Positions 1 to 7,780 of a stretch of 13,079 nt of DNA are shown here, one piece after another. The notes under the pieces were generated by a model. It ran no database searches and was not told the origin of the DNA. It was given only the letters and a program-made list of their open reading frames with translations. The DNA is taken from positions 1 to 13,079 of the forward strand of contig JAIXRT010000206.1 in assembly GCA_027485075.1 (NCBI GenBank). The letters run 5' to 3'. How positions within the stretch are numbered: the first letter of the stretch is position 1; each line of letters starts with the position of its first letter. Made by a program: the position numbers and the translations under genes. The stretch is from Cytophagaceae bacterium. Lineage in GTDB: Bacteria > Bacteroidota > Bacteroidia > Cytophagales > Spirosomataceae.

Positions 1-891
1 CTCAGCTAAGCGAGTCATGACAGCCGCATCTTGATTTACCCAGGCAGGAGAACCCGCATCTTTCCAAGCCGAAAACCAAAAAGATGCAACGCGTGAAGAT
101 GCCAATAACATGCGTTTTTCAACCGACACCCCTAACTTAGCCCCATAAGCTTGAATAAAGGCTTTGGTATAATAGCGTTGCTTCCGACCATATTTTTCTA
201 CCATTTCAAAAGATCCATCCTCCCCTAATGCCGCGCGTACTTCTTTTTCGGCTGTAAACATAGCTGGAAGCATCGCATGAGACTCCAATAAAATCTGGAA
301 AATAAAATCCTGTGGTTTGGCAATGTATTGTACACCCTCAACTTGACTTAAATTATACGTCTGCAATTGATCTTCTGGAACTAAACTTTCCCATAAAACG
401 TGCATGCCTTTTTGACCCGTCAACTGGCCATCGTGATTTTTTGTGGTATGTAAAGGAACGTGTGCGTCCGCCACATAATGACCTAAATCAGCCGAATAAA
501 ACAAGACTGAATCACGCATTTCATGCTTGAATGCATGGACCAAACGTCCATAAACACGGGTAACTTCCCAAGGCACTAAGCCTTCTTTGCGCAAACTATC
601 CAGCGTATACTTTTTTACCGCTGCATTAAAATCATGGGGAATATCGGTTTTGTAATTAGCCCCAAACAACTCAGCATCCATGTCTAGATAATGTTTTGCA
701 TCTTCCAATTTGTCATCTTTCCGGCGCACATCCGGACGAATGGATTGTTGGACAATGTATTCCTGATTCGCATAAAAATAGGAAGCTAGCCCATCAGGTA
801 ACTGGTAAATAGACACTTGTTGCAATGTTTTATGCGCCAAAAATCCCCAAGAGGAACATAGCACAAGAATGAAAAGACTAATTTTCTTCAT
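1..891 (-). CDS. Zinc-dependent phospholipase C / S1-P1 nuclease-like secreted protein, 3' end outside the window
   Basis: The frame is open from an ATG at 891 to the window edge (297 codons), so the C-terminus is missing. The N-terminus is a signal peptide: a basic start, the hydrophobic stretch LFILVLC, then SSWGFLAH. In the PLC/S1-P1 nuclease fold the mature protein usually begins with a zinc-binding Trp, so cleavage before W15 followed by H20 fits. Further likely metal ligands are H67/D70 (KHYLDMD), D135/H138/D142 (SADLGHYVADAH), H148 and H164 (GMHVLWES). The block HVPLHTTKNHDGQLTGQ matches my recollection of Bacteroidota proteins annotated as zinc-dependent phospholipase C family. The expected activity is hydrolysis of phosphodiesters (phospholipid or nucleic acid) in the periplasm or outside the cell; the substrate cannot be told from sequence. 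The start lies inside the end of the HTCS gene (14-bp overlap), which suggests co-transcription and translational coupling. C12 does not sit in a good lipobox. Confidence 0.82.
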   Translation of the reverse strand, partial: MKKISLFILVLCSSWGFLAHKTLQQVSIYQLPDGLASYFYANQEYIVQQSIRPDVRRKDDKLEDAKHYLDMDAELFGANYKTDIPHDFNAAVKKYTLDSLRKEGLVPWEVTRVYGRLVHAFKHEMRDSVLFYSADLGHYVADAHVPLHTTKNHDGQLTGQKGMHVLWESLVPEDQLQTYNLSQVEGVQYIAKPQDFIFQILLESHAMLPAMFTAEKEVRAALGEDGSFEMVEKYGRKQRYYTKAFIQAYGAKLGVSVEKRMLLASSRVASFWFSAWKDAGSPAWVNQDAAVMTRLAE

Positions 892-3800
892 GAGTTGGTT
901 TAATGAATGATTTTGGCGATTTGCCATATTGTTTTTTAAAGGCTCTTGCGAAGTATGCAGGGTCATTAAAGCCCACTTGATACGCGATTTCAGAGATGTT
1001 AAAGGTTGAATTTTCTAATAAAACTTTCGCCTGCTGCAAGCGTATCGATCGAATAAATTCGTTGGCCGCTAAGGATGTCAACATCTTCAACTTCCTATAC
1101 AACTGCATTTTACTCATATCTAGGCCTTTTTCAAGGTCCTCTACATCAAAGTCGGCATTACTCAAATTCGCAATAATCAACTGCGTTGCCTTCACCAAGA
1201 AAGCATCCTCAAAGGTAGGCAATTTCCCTTCACTCAATTCCTGTTGGATCATCTGCTTTTGCCAATTCTTCCTATTTCGCTCTTTGGACTCTAACAACTT
1301 ATTCACACGGATCTCTAAAATATCTGCATTAAATGGCTTACTCACGAAGTCATCAGCACCGGACTGCATGCCTTCAATCTGACTTTCTTGCGAACTTTTG
1401 GAAGTCAATAAAACTAAAGGAATATGATTTGTTTTGGGGTTTTGGCGCAGTGCTCGACATAAATTTACGCCACTCATGCCTGGCATCATCCAATCTGTAA
1501 TCACCACATCTGGCAAATAGGTCAATGCCATTTCAAGCGCATCCTCTCCTTTCGAAGCTTCCATGACCTGAAATTTAGATTCAAAAATTTCGGCCACAAA
1601 TTTCCGCAGTTCCGTATGATCATCTACAATTAATAAGATCTGTTTTTCTTTTTCAATCGAATTAGTAGGTGCAATCAATGGCTCTTGCGACTTAATTGTC
1701 ATCAATTTTTCTTGAACCCACGACGGATCAAAATCTGACTTACGCACCGGAATGCTGAAACCAAATTCACTTCCTACACCCAAGGTACTTTTTACATCTA
1801 TTTCACCCAGATGAAGTGTAACTAATTCCTTGCAGAGTGATAATCCAACGCCAGTACCGACCACCGACATAGACTCAGGGATTTGATAAAAACGATCAAA
1901 AATATGTGGTAAATGTTCAGCAGAAATACCCTTTCCGGTATCTAGCACACGAATATTCACGTATCTAACTTCCTCGCTGCCATCTACAAATAGAGTATCT
2001 AAATCTAAGGAAACGCCGATTTTACCATCTTCCGGGGTATGTTTAAAGGCATTGGACAACAAATTGCTAACACATTTTTCTAAGATATCCGCATCATAAT
2101 AGACATATAGCGAATCAACTGGGGCTTTCCAGGATAACTTGATTTGTTTCTGCTGCGCATAATTTTCAAAACTTTGAATAATGCCATTCATTTGCAGAAC
2201 CACATCATGCTTCGCAATAATGGGATGTTGTTTTCCTGCCTCAATTTTAGACAAATCCAGTAATTGATTAATCAAACGCAACAATTTCTGTGCATTTTGA
2301 TAGATTGATGAAATTCGTTTTTCCTGCGTTCCAGATAGGGCGGAATTTTGCAAGAAATACTTCTCAATTGGACTAATGATAAGCGTCAATGGCGTCCGCA
2401 ATTCATGTGAGATATTCGTAAAGAAATGGGTTTTTACTTGCTCCAACTCCCGTATCCGCTCTTTTTCGATTTCCTTCATTCGAATGTCGGTTTTGAAAGC
2501 TTCACGAATTTTCACCTCTCGAATAAATAAATAAACGGCCGCAATTAACATGAGCACATATCCCGCATAGGCCCACCACGTTCGATACCATGGCGGCAAC
2601 ACCGTAATAAACAATTCAGTGGGTTTTTCAGACCAGACCCCATCTGAATTCGAAGCCTTCACTTTAAATATGTAATCACCCGGAGATAAGTTGGTATATG
2701 TCGCCGACCGTGAAGTCCCCACATAGTTCCAGTCCTTTTCAAAGCCTTCTAAATAATACGCATACCGATTATTTTTCGGGCGCTGATATTCCAAGGCAAC
2801 GAAATCGAGACTAAAAACCGACTGCCCAGGCTGGAGTGTAATGCTGGTAGTCCGACTAATATCAAATTTGAGCGGACTATCCTCTAGGCCCGGCTCCACG
2901 ACCTGGTTGAATAATTTAAAACTGGTCACGTACACATCAGGCACATCTAAACGCATACGTAAACTATCCGATTTTAGATAATTTAAGCCATTGACACCAC
3001 CAAAAAACAACCAGTTTTGTTGATTGGCAACAATAGCTTTAGCCATAAATTCCTTTCCTTGTAAGCCATCCGCTTCCTCAAAATTGATGAATCGTAGGGT
3101 CTTCCCATCCATTTTTGAAATACCATTGGTCGTTGTAAACCACAAATCTCCTTGTCTATCTTCTACAACCGCACGCACCGTATTACTTGCTAAGCCTTCT
3201 TTGACAGTAAAGACACGAAACTCTTGCTTTTCTTTTTGATACAAATTGACCCCACCCCCATTAGTCAGTGCCCAAATACGCTGCTTTTTATCTTGGTATA
3301 CCTGCGTTACGTGATTATAACTTAGACTTTGTGGGTCTGCCGACTTGACCAAGTGATTCAATTTTTGACTTTTAAAGTCATATATATAGAGACCTGAACC
3401 AATCGTCGAAATCCACAATTGGCCATCAGCCATCACCTTCAAATCTGATATAGATCGATTTTGAAAAGTCTTTACCCCTAAAATCGGAAAAGGAACACGA
3501 TACGTTTTTGTTTGCGGATTAAAGGACACAATTCCCAGACCTACCGTACCAATGAGAATTTGATTATCATATGGGAGAATACAATTAAAATTAGCTTCGC
3601 GCCGACCGGGCAAAAATGGGTAATCACTTAGTTTCTTAGACGCAGAAAGGTGATTTAGACCTTTACCCCAGAAGCCAATCCAAACTTCGCCATTAGGCAT
3701 GGCTTTCAACATATTAATATCAAAATCACCAGACGCATTAAGTTTATTCGCTGATTCCTTATAAATAACATGATTTAGTTTTCGATTTTTATGATCGAAA

Positions 3801-4945
3801 TAAGACAAGCCTAAATTGCTTCCTATCCATATACCGGAAGCATCCGAGGCAGACAAGGCGGTAACTTTATTACTTAATAAGCCCTGAATGGTATTCGGCT
3901 TATATCGAAGTACTGAAAACCGAGGCTTTTGAAAAAAACTAATATTTAAACCAGCTTCCCAAGTACCTATCCATGTATTCAAATCTGAATCCGTAAACAA
4001 GCTCATCACCGCATAAGAGCTAATGCCCACCTCTGGATCAGGATTGGATGGTATGTGTTTATAGCGTTTAAAATCATCTCCCTCCATGACATAAACGCCA
4101 TTATCGGTTCCTATCCAAATATTTTGCAAAGCATCGCGGGTGATGCTCGTAACAATGTTTTGACGGGCTAACGGATTGGAGGCTTGGTAAAATACGGAAC
4201 GAAATTGTTGGTTAGTTGGATTAAACTGAAACAAACCTGCACCATCAGTCCCAACTAAAATATCACCATTTTTAGCTTCATAAATAGCCCGAATCCGTGA
4301 TTTAGCTTGGTTTTGACCCATCGAAAAAGGCATAAAACTATGCTTTCCCAAGACAGAGATCAGTTGGCCCGTGCGTGTCCCCAGCCACAAAGAACCATTG
4401 CTATGTTTAAATGCACGAGCTACTTCCTTAACTAAGGGGTTTTTAAACTCGGACTCCGCTGCTAATAACTTTTTAGTTTGCGTATGGTAGACTAAAAATC
4501 CCAAACCTAGTGCGGCAACGCCAACGCGGTGATTACCCAGATTAATCAAAGATGGGATATTCAAATTACTCATATCCTGACCTTGCGGCCCACGGGTAAA
4601 CCGAGTTATCTTACCCGTTTGTAGATCCAAATGATTTAAACCTGAAGACCGCGTACCTACCCAAATATTTCCTTGATCATCTTCCACGATGGAAAATATA
4701 TCACTCCCACTCAAGGTAGTGGGGTCACTGGGATCATTTCGATAAATCTTAAAATTATGCCCATCATAGCGGTTCAATCCATCTGCTGTGGCGAACCAAA
4801 GAAAGCCTTTCTTGTCTTGAATAATCTTGTAAACCGAACTTTGAGATAAACCCGACGCGGTAGATAAGCGTTCAAATCGATTGCCAACTTGCCCTTGAAG
4901 GGAAGTTGCAATTAGAAGCCAAATGAAACACAAAAAAGTCCGCAA
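878..4945 (-). CDS. Hybrid two-component system sensor kinase/response regulator (HTCS) with AraC-type output
   Basis: One polypeptide carries a whole phosphorelay. Numbered from the furthest upstream in-frame start (TTG at 5104, 1408 aa), it has a signal-peptide-like segment (54-72) and a periplasmic two-component propeller region (about 75-715) with some thirteen blade motifs such as GFLWFATADGL, GNIWVGT and QNIWIGT. Next come a Y_Y_Y domain (about 755-836) and a transmembrane helix (about 843-861). The HisKA domain has H900 in SHELRTP, and the HATPase has N-box N1014/N1018, DTGKGI (1055-1060) and GTGVGLSL (1083-1090). A receiver domain follows (acidic D1161/D1162, phospho-acceptor D1204, T1234, K1256), then a C-terminal AraC HTH (about 1315-1402). 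All key residues are present. I prefer the TTG at 4945 as start because it puts the signal peptide (RTFLCFIWLLIATSLQGQ) right at the N-terminus. An ATG at 5056 and the TTG at 5104 are alternatives, adding 37 and 53 residues that do not look like a domain. HTCS proteins usually sense oligosaccharides in the periplasm and activate nearby polysaccharide-utilisation genes; none is visible here. Confidence 0.93.
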   Translation of the reverse strand: MRTFLCFIWLLIATSLQGQVGNRFERLSTASGLSQSSVYKIIQDKKGFLWFATADGLNRYDGHNFKIYRNDPSDPTTLSGSDIFSIVEDDQGNIWVGTRSSGLNHLDLQTGKITRFTRGPQGQDMSNLNIPSLINLGNHRVGVAALGLGFLVYHTQTKKLLAAESEFKNPLVKEVARAFKHSNGSLWLGTRTGQLISVLGKHSFMPFSMGQNQAKSRIRAIYEAKNGDILVGTDGAGLFQFNPTNQQFRSVFYQASNPLARQNIVTSITRDALQNIWIGTDNGVYVMEGDDFKRYKHIPSNPDPEVGISSYAVMSLFTDSDLNTWIGTWEAGLNISFFQKPRFSVLRYKPNTIQGLLSNKVTALSASDASGIWIGSNLGLSYFDHKNRKLNHVIYKESANKLNASGDFDINMLKAMPNGEVWIGFWGKGLNHLSASKKLSDYPFLPGRREANFNCILPYDNQILIGTVGLGIVSFNPQTKTYRVPFPILGVKTFQNRSISDLKVMADGQLWISTIGSGLYIYDFKSQKLNHLVKSADPQSLSYNHVTQVYQDKKQRIWALTNGGGVNLYQKEKQEFRVFTVKEGLASNTVRAVVEDRQGDLWFTTTNGISKMDGKTLRFINFEEADGLQGKEFMAKAIVANQQNWLFFGGVNGLNYLKSDSLRMRLDVPDVYVTSFKLFNQVVEPGLEDSPLKFDISRTTSITLQPGQSVFSLDFVALEYQRPKNNRYAYYLEGFEKDWNYVGTSRSATYTNLSPGDYIFKVKASNSDGVWSEKPTELFITVLPPWYRTWWAYAGYVLMLIAAVYLFIREVKIREAFKTDIRMKEIEKERIRELEQVKTHFFTNISHELRTPLTLIISPIEKYFLQNSALSGTQEKRISSIYQNAQKLLRLINQLLDLSKIEAGKQHPIIAKHDVVLQMNGIIQSFENYAQQKQIKLSWKAPVDSLYVYYDADILEKCVSNLLSNAFKHTPEDGKIGVSLDLDTLFVDGSEEVRYVNIRVLDTGKGISAEHLPHIFDRFYQIPESMSVVGTGVGLSLCKELVTLHLGEIDVKSTLGVGSEFGFSIPVRKSDFDPSWVQEKLMTIKSQEPLIAPTNSIEKEKQILLIVDDHTELRKFVAEIFESKFQVMEASKGEDALEMALTYLPDVVITDWMMPGMSGVNLCRALRQNPKTNHIPLVLLTSKSSQESQIEGMQSGADDFVSKPFNADILEIRVNKLLESKERNRKNWQKQMIQQELSEGKLPTFEDAFLVKATQLIIANLSNADFDVEDLEKGLDMSKMQLYRKLKMLTSLAANEFIRSIRLQQAKVLLENSTFNISEIAYQVGFNDPAYFARAFKKQYGKSPKSFIKPTHEEN

Positions 4946-5081
4946 AGTCGTAAAATATAGAACGTCTAAATTAGAAAAATAAAGGTAAAAGTTACGCCGA
5001 CTTACCGGTATATATTCCACAAGAAAGTGCCATAAATTCCCATACAATTCTTTCATAAGCGGTTTAATGCAAGAATCGTCC

Positions 5082-5100
5082 ACAAATTTGAAAGATTTGT
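5082..5100. promoter_or_regulatory. Interrupted palindrome (6-7-6) between HTCS and gntR
   Basis: ACAAAT (5082-5087) and ATTTGT (5095-5100) are perfect inverted arms around a 7-bp spacer. It lies upstream of the preferred HTCS start and 68 bp before the gntR start, with its centre about 42 bp from that of the palindrome at 5124-5143. It may be an operator for one of the two flanking regulators, but short AT-rich palindromes also arise by chance. Confidence 0.3.
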
Positions 5101-5123
5101 CCAATCGAAAGAAGTCGAGTTGG

Positions 5124-5143
5124 ATTACATTTGTTTATGTAAT
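5124..5143. promoter_or_regulatory. Perfect 7-6-7 palindrome, candidate operator for the GntR regulator
   Basis: ATTACAT (5124-5130) and ATGTAAT (5137-5143) are perfect inverted arms with a 6-bp spacer. The site is centred about 35 bp upstream of the gntR ATG and overlaps the candidate -7 box at 5126-5133, so a dimer bound here would block that promoter. GntR-family proteins bind short dyads of about this size and often repress their own gene. Assignment to this regulator is inference. Confidence 0.5.
5126..5133 (+). promoter_or_regulatory. Candidate Bacteroidota -7 box for gntR
   Basis: TACATTTG matches the Bacteroidota -7 consensus TAnnTTTG exactly. It ends 35 bp before the gntR ATG, giving a leader of about 30 nt. 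No good -33 TTTG element is seen at the usual 19-21 bp spacing; the nearest TTTG (5096-5099) is 26 bp away. A promoter with a weak -33, or dependent on an activator, is possible. Confidence 0.4.
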
Positions 5144-5168
5144 TCATAAAGAAATCGCATAAACAGAC

Positions 5169-6197
5169 ATGGTCAAGACATTTGTTTCTTTTTCTGCCAA
5201 AAATTCGGACAACAAACTTCCGAAATATCAGCAATTAATTAATTCCCTATTGCAAGATATTGAAATGGGTGAATTGAAACCGGGCGAAAGATTACCTTCT
5301 ATAAACGAGGCTTCAGAGGAATGTTATTTATCACGTGACACCGTTGAACGTGCCTATACAGAATTACATAAAATGGGGGTTATCACCTCAATCTTTCGTA
5401 AAGGATACTTCATTTCTAATTCGTCCATAAAGACTAAAACCAAAGTACTTTTTTTGGTGGGCAAAATTACGACTACGAATAAAGAGATCTTCGATTCATT
5501 TTGCGAGTCATTAGGCAAAAATGTCATGGTGGATATTTATACCTACCAATATAAGACACGCCAGTTTCAAGAAATCATGGCCCAGCAGTTGGGAAATTAT
5601 CATTATTACGTCATCATGCCTCACCTGATCGAAGAGGAAGAAGAAAACATTAAATGCTTAAAGAAGATTTCAGGAGACCGATTGATTTTATTGGATCAAA
5701 ACTTCAATAGTATATCCAATGCGCATGCAAGCATTATTTCACAGCCTAAAACGGCTTTAAACTTTCACTTTTCAAACCAAATAAACCTGTTTAATAAATA
5801 CCATTCGTTCAATTTAGTCGTTTCAGAGGAGGATTATTTCGATGCTGGATTGATTAACGGTTGCAGTGAATTCTGCGAAGCGAATGGCCTGGAGTTCCAA
5901 GTATTGGATGGCCTAGATCCGGTGGATGTACGTGCAGGTGAAATTTATTTCACACTAGACGACAAAGACTTGGTGAAGGCTATCAAATACGGGGAAACAA
6001 ATGGATTGACCATAGGCGAGAATCTGGGTCTCATCGCATTTAACGATTGTCATTTTAAAGAGATCGTTGCAGGGGGAATTACAGTTTTATCGAATCAACC
6101 TAGCTTATTAGGTGAAATGGCAGCTCAGTTAATTCAAGAGAATGACAAAAGTAGCCATGAACTAGCATTACAGTTTATAATTAGAAAATCACTTTAG
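5169..6197 (+). CDS. GntR-family transcriptional regulator with LacI/periplasmic-binding-protein-like effector domain
   Basis: This is a 342-residue cytoplasmic DNA-binding protein. Residues about 18-84 form a GntR winged helix-turn-helix (PKYQQLINSLLQDIEMG, then KPGERLPSINEAS, then LSRDTVERAYTEL, then GVITSIFRKGYFI). Residues about 91-335 resemble the LacI/GalR-type sugar-sensing domain, notably VLFLVGK at the start and LGLIAFNDCHFKEIVAGGITVLSNQ followed by LGEMAAQLI near the end. Bacteroidota members of this class usually respond to sugars, but the ligand cannot be read from sequence. The ATG at 5169 fits the start of the wHTH domain. The gene is divergent from the HTCS and preceded by a perfect palindrome over a -7 box, which suggests autoregulation and perhaps joint control of both genes. 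It is followed closely by a strong hairpin terminator. Class assignment is firm, target genes are unknown. Confidence 0.9.
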   Translation: MVKTFVSFSAKNSDNKLPKYQQLINSLLQDIEMGELKPGERLPSINEASEECYLSRDTVERAYTELHKMGVITSIFRKGYFISNSSIKTKTKVLFLVGKITTTNKEIFDSFCESLGKNVMVDIYTYQYKTRQFQEIMAQQLGNYHYYVIMPHLIEEEEENIKCLKKISGDRLILLDQNFNSISNAHASIISQPKTALNFHFSNQINLFNKYHSFNLVVSEEDYFDAGLINGCSEFCEANGLEFQVLDGLDPVDVRAGEIYFTLDDKDLVKAIKYGETNGLTIGENLGLIAFNDCHFKEIVAGGITVLSNQPSLLGEMAAQLIQENDKSSHELALQFIIRKSL

Positions 6198-6211
6198 GGT
6201 TTAATTTGCTG

Positions 6212-6246
6212 AAATGGGTCATGATTTTCGTGACCCATTTTTTTTT
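6212..6246 (+). terminator. Rho-independent terminator of gntR, overlapping the 3' end of queG
   Basis: A perfect 10-bp stem, AAATGGGTCA (6212-6221) with TGACCCATTT (6231-6240) and a 9-nt loop, runs into nine consecutive T (6238-6246). It starts 15 bp after the gntR stop. On the minus strand the same hairpin lacks a good U-tract, so it reads mainly as a plus-strand terminator. It includes the stop codon and last codons of queG. Confidence 0.88.
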
Positions 6247-7166
6247 GCATAAGCTATATTTCTTCTAAGCCCTTTCAATTTTGTCCGGCTAATCGCAGAG
6301 AATTGAAACAATTCTTTAAAAAGATCCTCGGATAAATCCTCCCAGTCTTGCTTCGATAACTCTAAAAACCTTTCGTTAGGTTGAAATGCAATTTCTTGAT
6401 GTGGCTTGGAGTGACGATTCCAAGGGCAAACATCTTGACAAATATCACATCCAAAGATCCAGTCTTGGAAATTAGCTTGTAACTCCGCCGGCATTTGATC
6501 CTTTAGCTCGATCGTAAAATAACTGATGCATTTAGATCCATCCACCACATAAGGCGTAATAGCATCCGTTGGGCACGCCTCGATGCAGCGCGTACATGTC
6601 CCACAAAAATCCTTGATGGGTCCGTCGGGTTCTGCTTTCAAGTCCACCAAAAGCTCCGCTAAGAAAAAGAAACTCCCTTGCTTCGGAATGATTAAATTGG
6701 CATTCTTCCCAATCCATCCCAAACCAGACTTTTTGGCCCAAGCTTTTTCTAATACGGGGGCGGAGTCAACAAACATCCGACCGCTAAAATCACCTAGTTC
6801 TCGTTGAAGATCATCCCATAAAAGCTTCATTTTATCTTTAATGACTACATGATAATCTTTCCCAAACGCATATTTGGAGACTTGAAAGGAATCGGTTAAG
6901 ACTTGAATGGAAGGATCTGGGAAGTAATTGTATGCGAGGGAAATCACCGTTTGGCAATCGTCGACCAGTTTACGCGGATCCAGACGTTTATCAAAATGAT
7001 TCGCCATGTAGCTCATCTCCCCATGCATCTGTTGGTTTAACCAGCGTTCCAAATGTGGCGCTTCCTCGGATAAAAACTCGGCTTTAGAAATCCCACAAAA
7101 TTGAAAACCATGCTGGTGAGCTAGGCGTTTAATGGTTTGGGAAACGTGAGTTGGTGACGCATTCAT
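6219..7166 (-). CDS. queG: Epoxyqueuosine reductase
   Basis: QueG performs the last step of queuosine biosynthesis, reducing epoxyqueuosine at the wobble base of GUN-anticodon tRNAs; it is a cytoplasmic cobalamin and two-[4Fe-4S] enzyme. Numbered from the ATG at 7166 (315 aa, normal for the family), the ferredoxin-like cysteines are C188, C191, C194 and C198 ([12 protein letters not shown]), with C213 and then C240, C243 and C247 ([12 protein letters not shown]). The conserved [12 protein letters not shown] segment contains D134, which corresponds to the catalytic acid known in QueG, followed by the [12 protein letters not shown] motif. An upstream in-frame GTG at 7190 would add eight residues (MSFVILWH) unlike the family, so I prefer the ATG. 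The gene converges on gntR and its last codons lie in the gntR terminator. It appears monocistronic here and divergent from grpE. Confidence 0.95.
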   Translation of the reverse strand: MNASPTHVSQTIKRLAHQHGFQFCGISKAEFLSEEAPHLERWLNQQMHGEMSYMANHFDKRLDPRKLVDDCQTVISLAYNYFPDPSIQVLTDSFQVSKYAFGKDYHVVIKDKMKLLWDDLQRELGDFSGRMFVDSAPVLEKAWAKKSGLGWIGKNANLIIPKQGSFFFLAELLVDLKAEPDGPIKDFCGTCTRCIEACPTDAITPYVVDGSKCISYFTIELKDQMPAELQANFQDWIFGCDICQDVCPWNRHSKPHQEIAFQPNERFLELSKQDWEDLSEDLFKELFQFSAISRTKLKGLRRNIAYAKKNGSRKS

Positions 7167-7172
7167 GTGCCA

Positions 7173-7205
7173 TAAAATTACGAAGCTCACTGAATTTATG
7201 CCAAA
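7173..7205 (-). promoter_or_regulatory. Weak candidate promoter for queG
   Basis: Reading the minus strand, TTTG (7202-7205) is followed after 21 bp by TAATTTTA (7173-7180), a 7/8 match to TAnnTTTG. It ends only 6 bp before the preferred ATG at 7166, so the transcript would have almost no leader. The match is suggestive only. Confidence 0.3.
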
Positions 7206-7233
7206 CTGTCAGAAAATAGTTTTTGGTTCATCA

Positions 7234-7263
7234 TTTGAGTAGACGAAAACCCTATTAATTTTG
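7234..7263 (+). promoter_or_regulatory. Candidate Bacteroidota promoter for grpE-dnaJ
   Basis: TTTG (7234-7237), 18 bp, then TAATTTTG (7256-7263) matches the Bacteroidota -33/-7 promoter pattern. The -7 box ends 4 bp before the grpE ATG, so a transcript from it would be leaderless or nearly so. I see no CIRCE (HrcA) heat-shock operator in this intergenic region. Confidence 0.45.
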
Positions 7264-7267
7264 CCTT

Positions 7268-7774
7268 ATGAAAAAGAAAGAGACTGAAAAGCCAATCGAA
7301 GAAGAGATCGTACAAGAGACTGCTGAACAAGCACCGACCGAAGAAACACAAGCGCCAGATGAATTGGCCGAAATGAAAGAAAAATACCTTCGTTTATATT
7401 CAGACTTTGAAAACTTTAGAAAAAGAACGGCGAAGGAGAAAATAGACCTAATTCAAACGGCCTCTGCTGGATTAATCATAGACTTATTGCCTGTCATCGA
7501 CGATTATCAGCGCGCATTAGCGAACGCACCAGAAGGAGAAATATCAGAAGGAATCCAATTGATATTTGCTAAAATCACAGCCACACTTCAAGCCAAAGGA
7601 CTGAAAGAGTTACCTGCAAAAGGCGAAGTCTTTGACGCGGAATTACATGATTGCATTACGCAATTCCCAGCGCCTACGGAGGACGACAAAGGAAAGGTCA
7701 TGGAGGTAGTTGAAAAAGGATATACATTAAACGAAAAAGTCATTCGCTTCGCAAAAGTGGTGGTTGGCTACTAA
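7268..7774 (+). CDS. grpE: GrpE, nucleotide exchange factor for DnaK
   Basis: GrpE is the cytoplasmic co-chaperone that releases ADP from DnaK. The 168-aa protein begins with a charged, Glu-rich disordered tail (1-31). It continues with the dimerising long helix (about 32-64, ELAEMKEKYLRLYSDFENFRKR), the four-helix region (about 65-110) and the C-terminal beta domain (from about 116) with GEVFDAELHDCI and the closing KVIRFAKVVVG. The usual FDPxxHEA motif is here FDAELHD, a modest variation. Length is typical for Bacteroidota GrpE. dnaJ follows after 6 bp, so the two form an operon; dnaK is not in the window. A candidate promoter sits directly in front of the start. Confidence 0.96.
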   Translation: MKKKETEKPIEEEIVQETAEQAPTEETQAPDELAEMKEKYLRLYSDFENFRKRTAKEKIDLIQTASAGLIIDLLPVIDDYQRALANAPEGEISEGIQLIFAKITATLQAKGLKELPAKGEVFDAELHDCITQFPAPTEDDKGKVMEVVEKGYTLNEKVIRFAKVVVGY

Positions 7775-7780
7775 TTTACA

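Noticed and set aside
996..1382. 128-aa plus-strand open frame inside the HTCS gene
   Set aside because: It is antisense to the conserved AraC and receiver parts of the HTCS, has no recognisable domain, and is explained as a shadow frame.
7167..7190. queG start at GTG 7190
   Set aside because: It adds only MSFVILWH, unlike the family N-terminus; the ATG at 7166 gives the normal length and start.
7191..7267. CIRCE heat-shock operator upstream of grpE
   Set aside because: No TTAGCACTC-N9-GAGTGCTAA-like dyad is present in the intergenic region.
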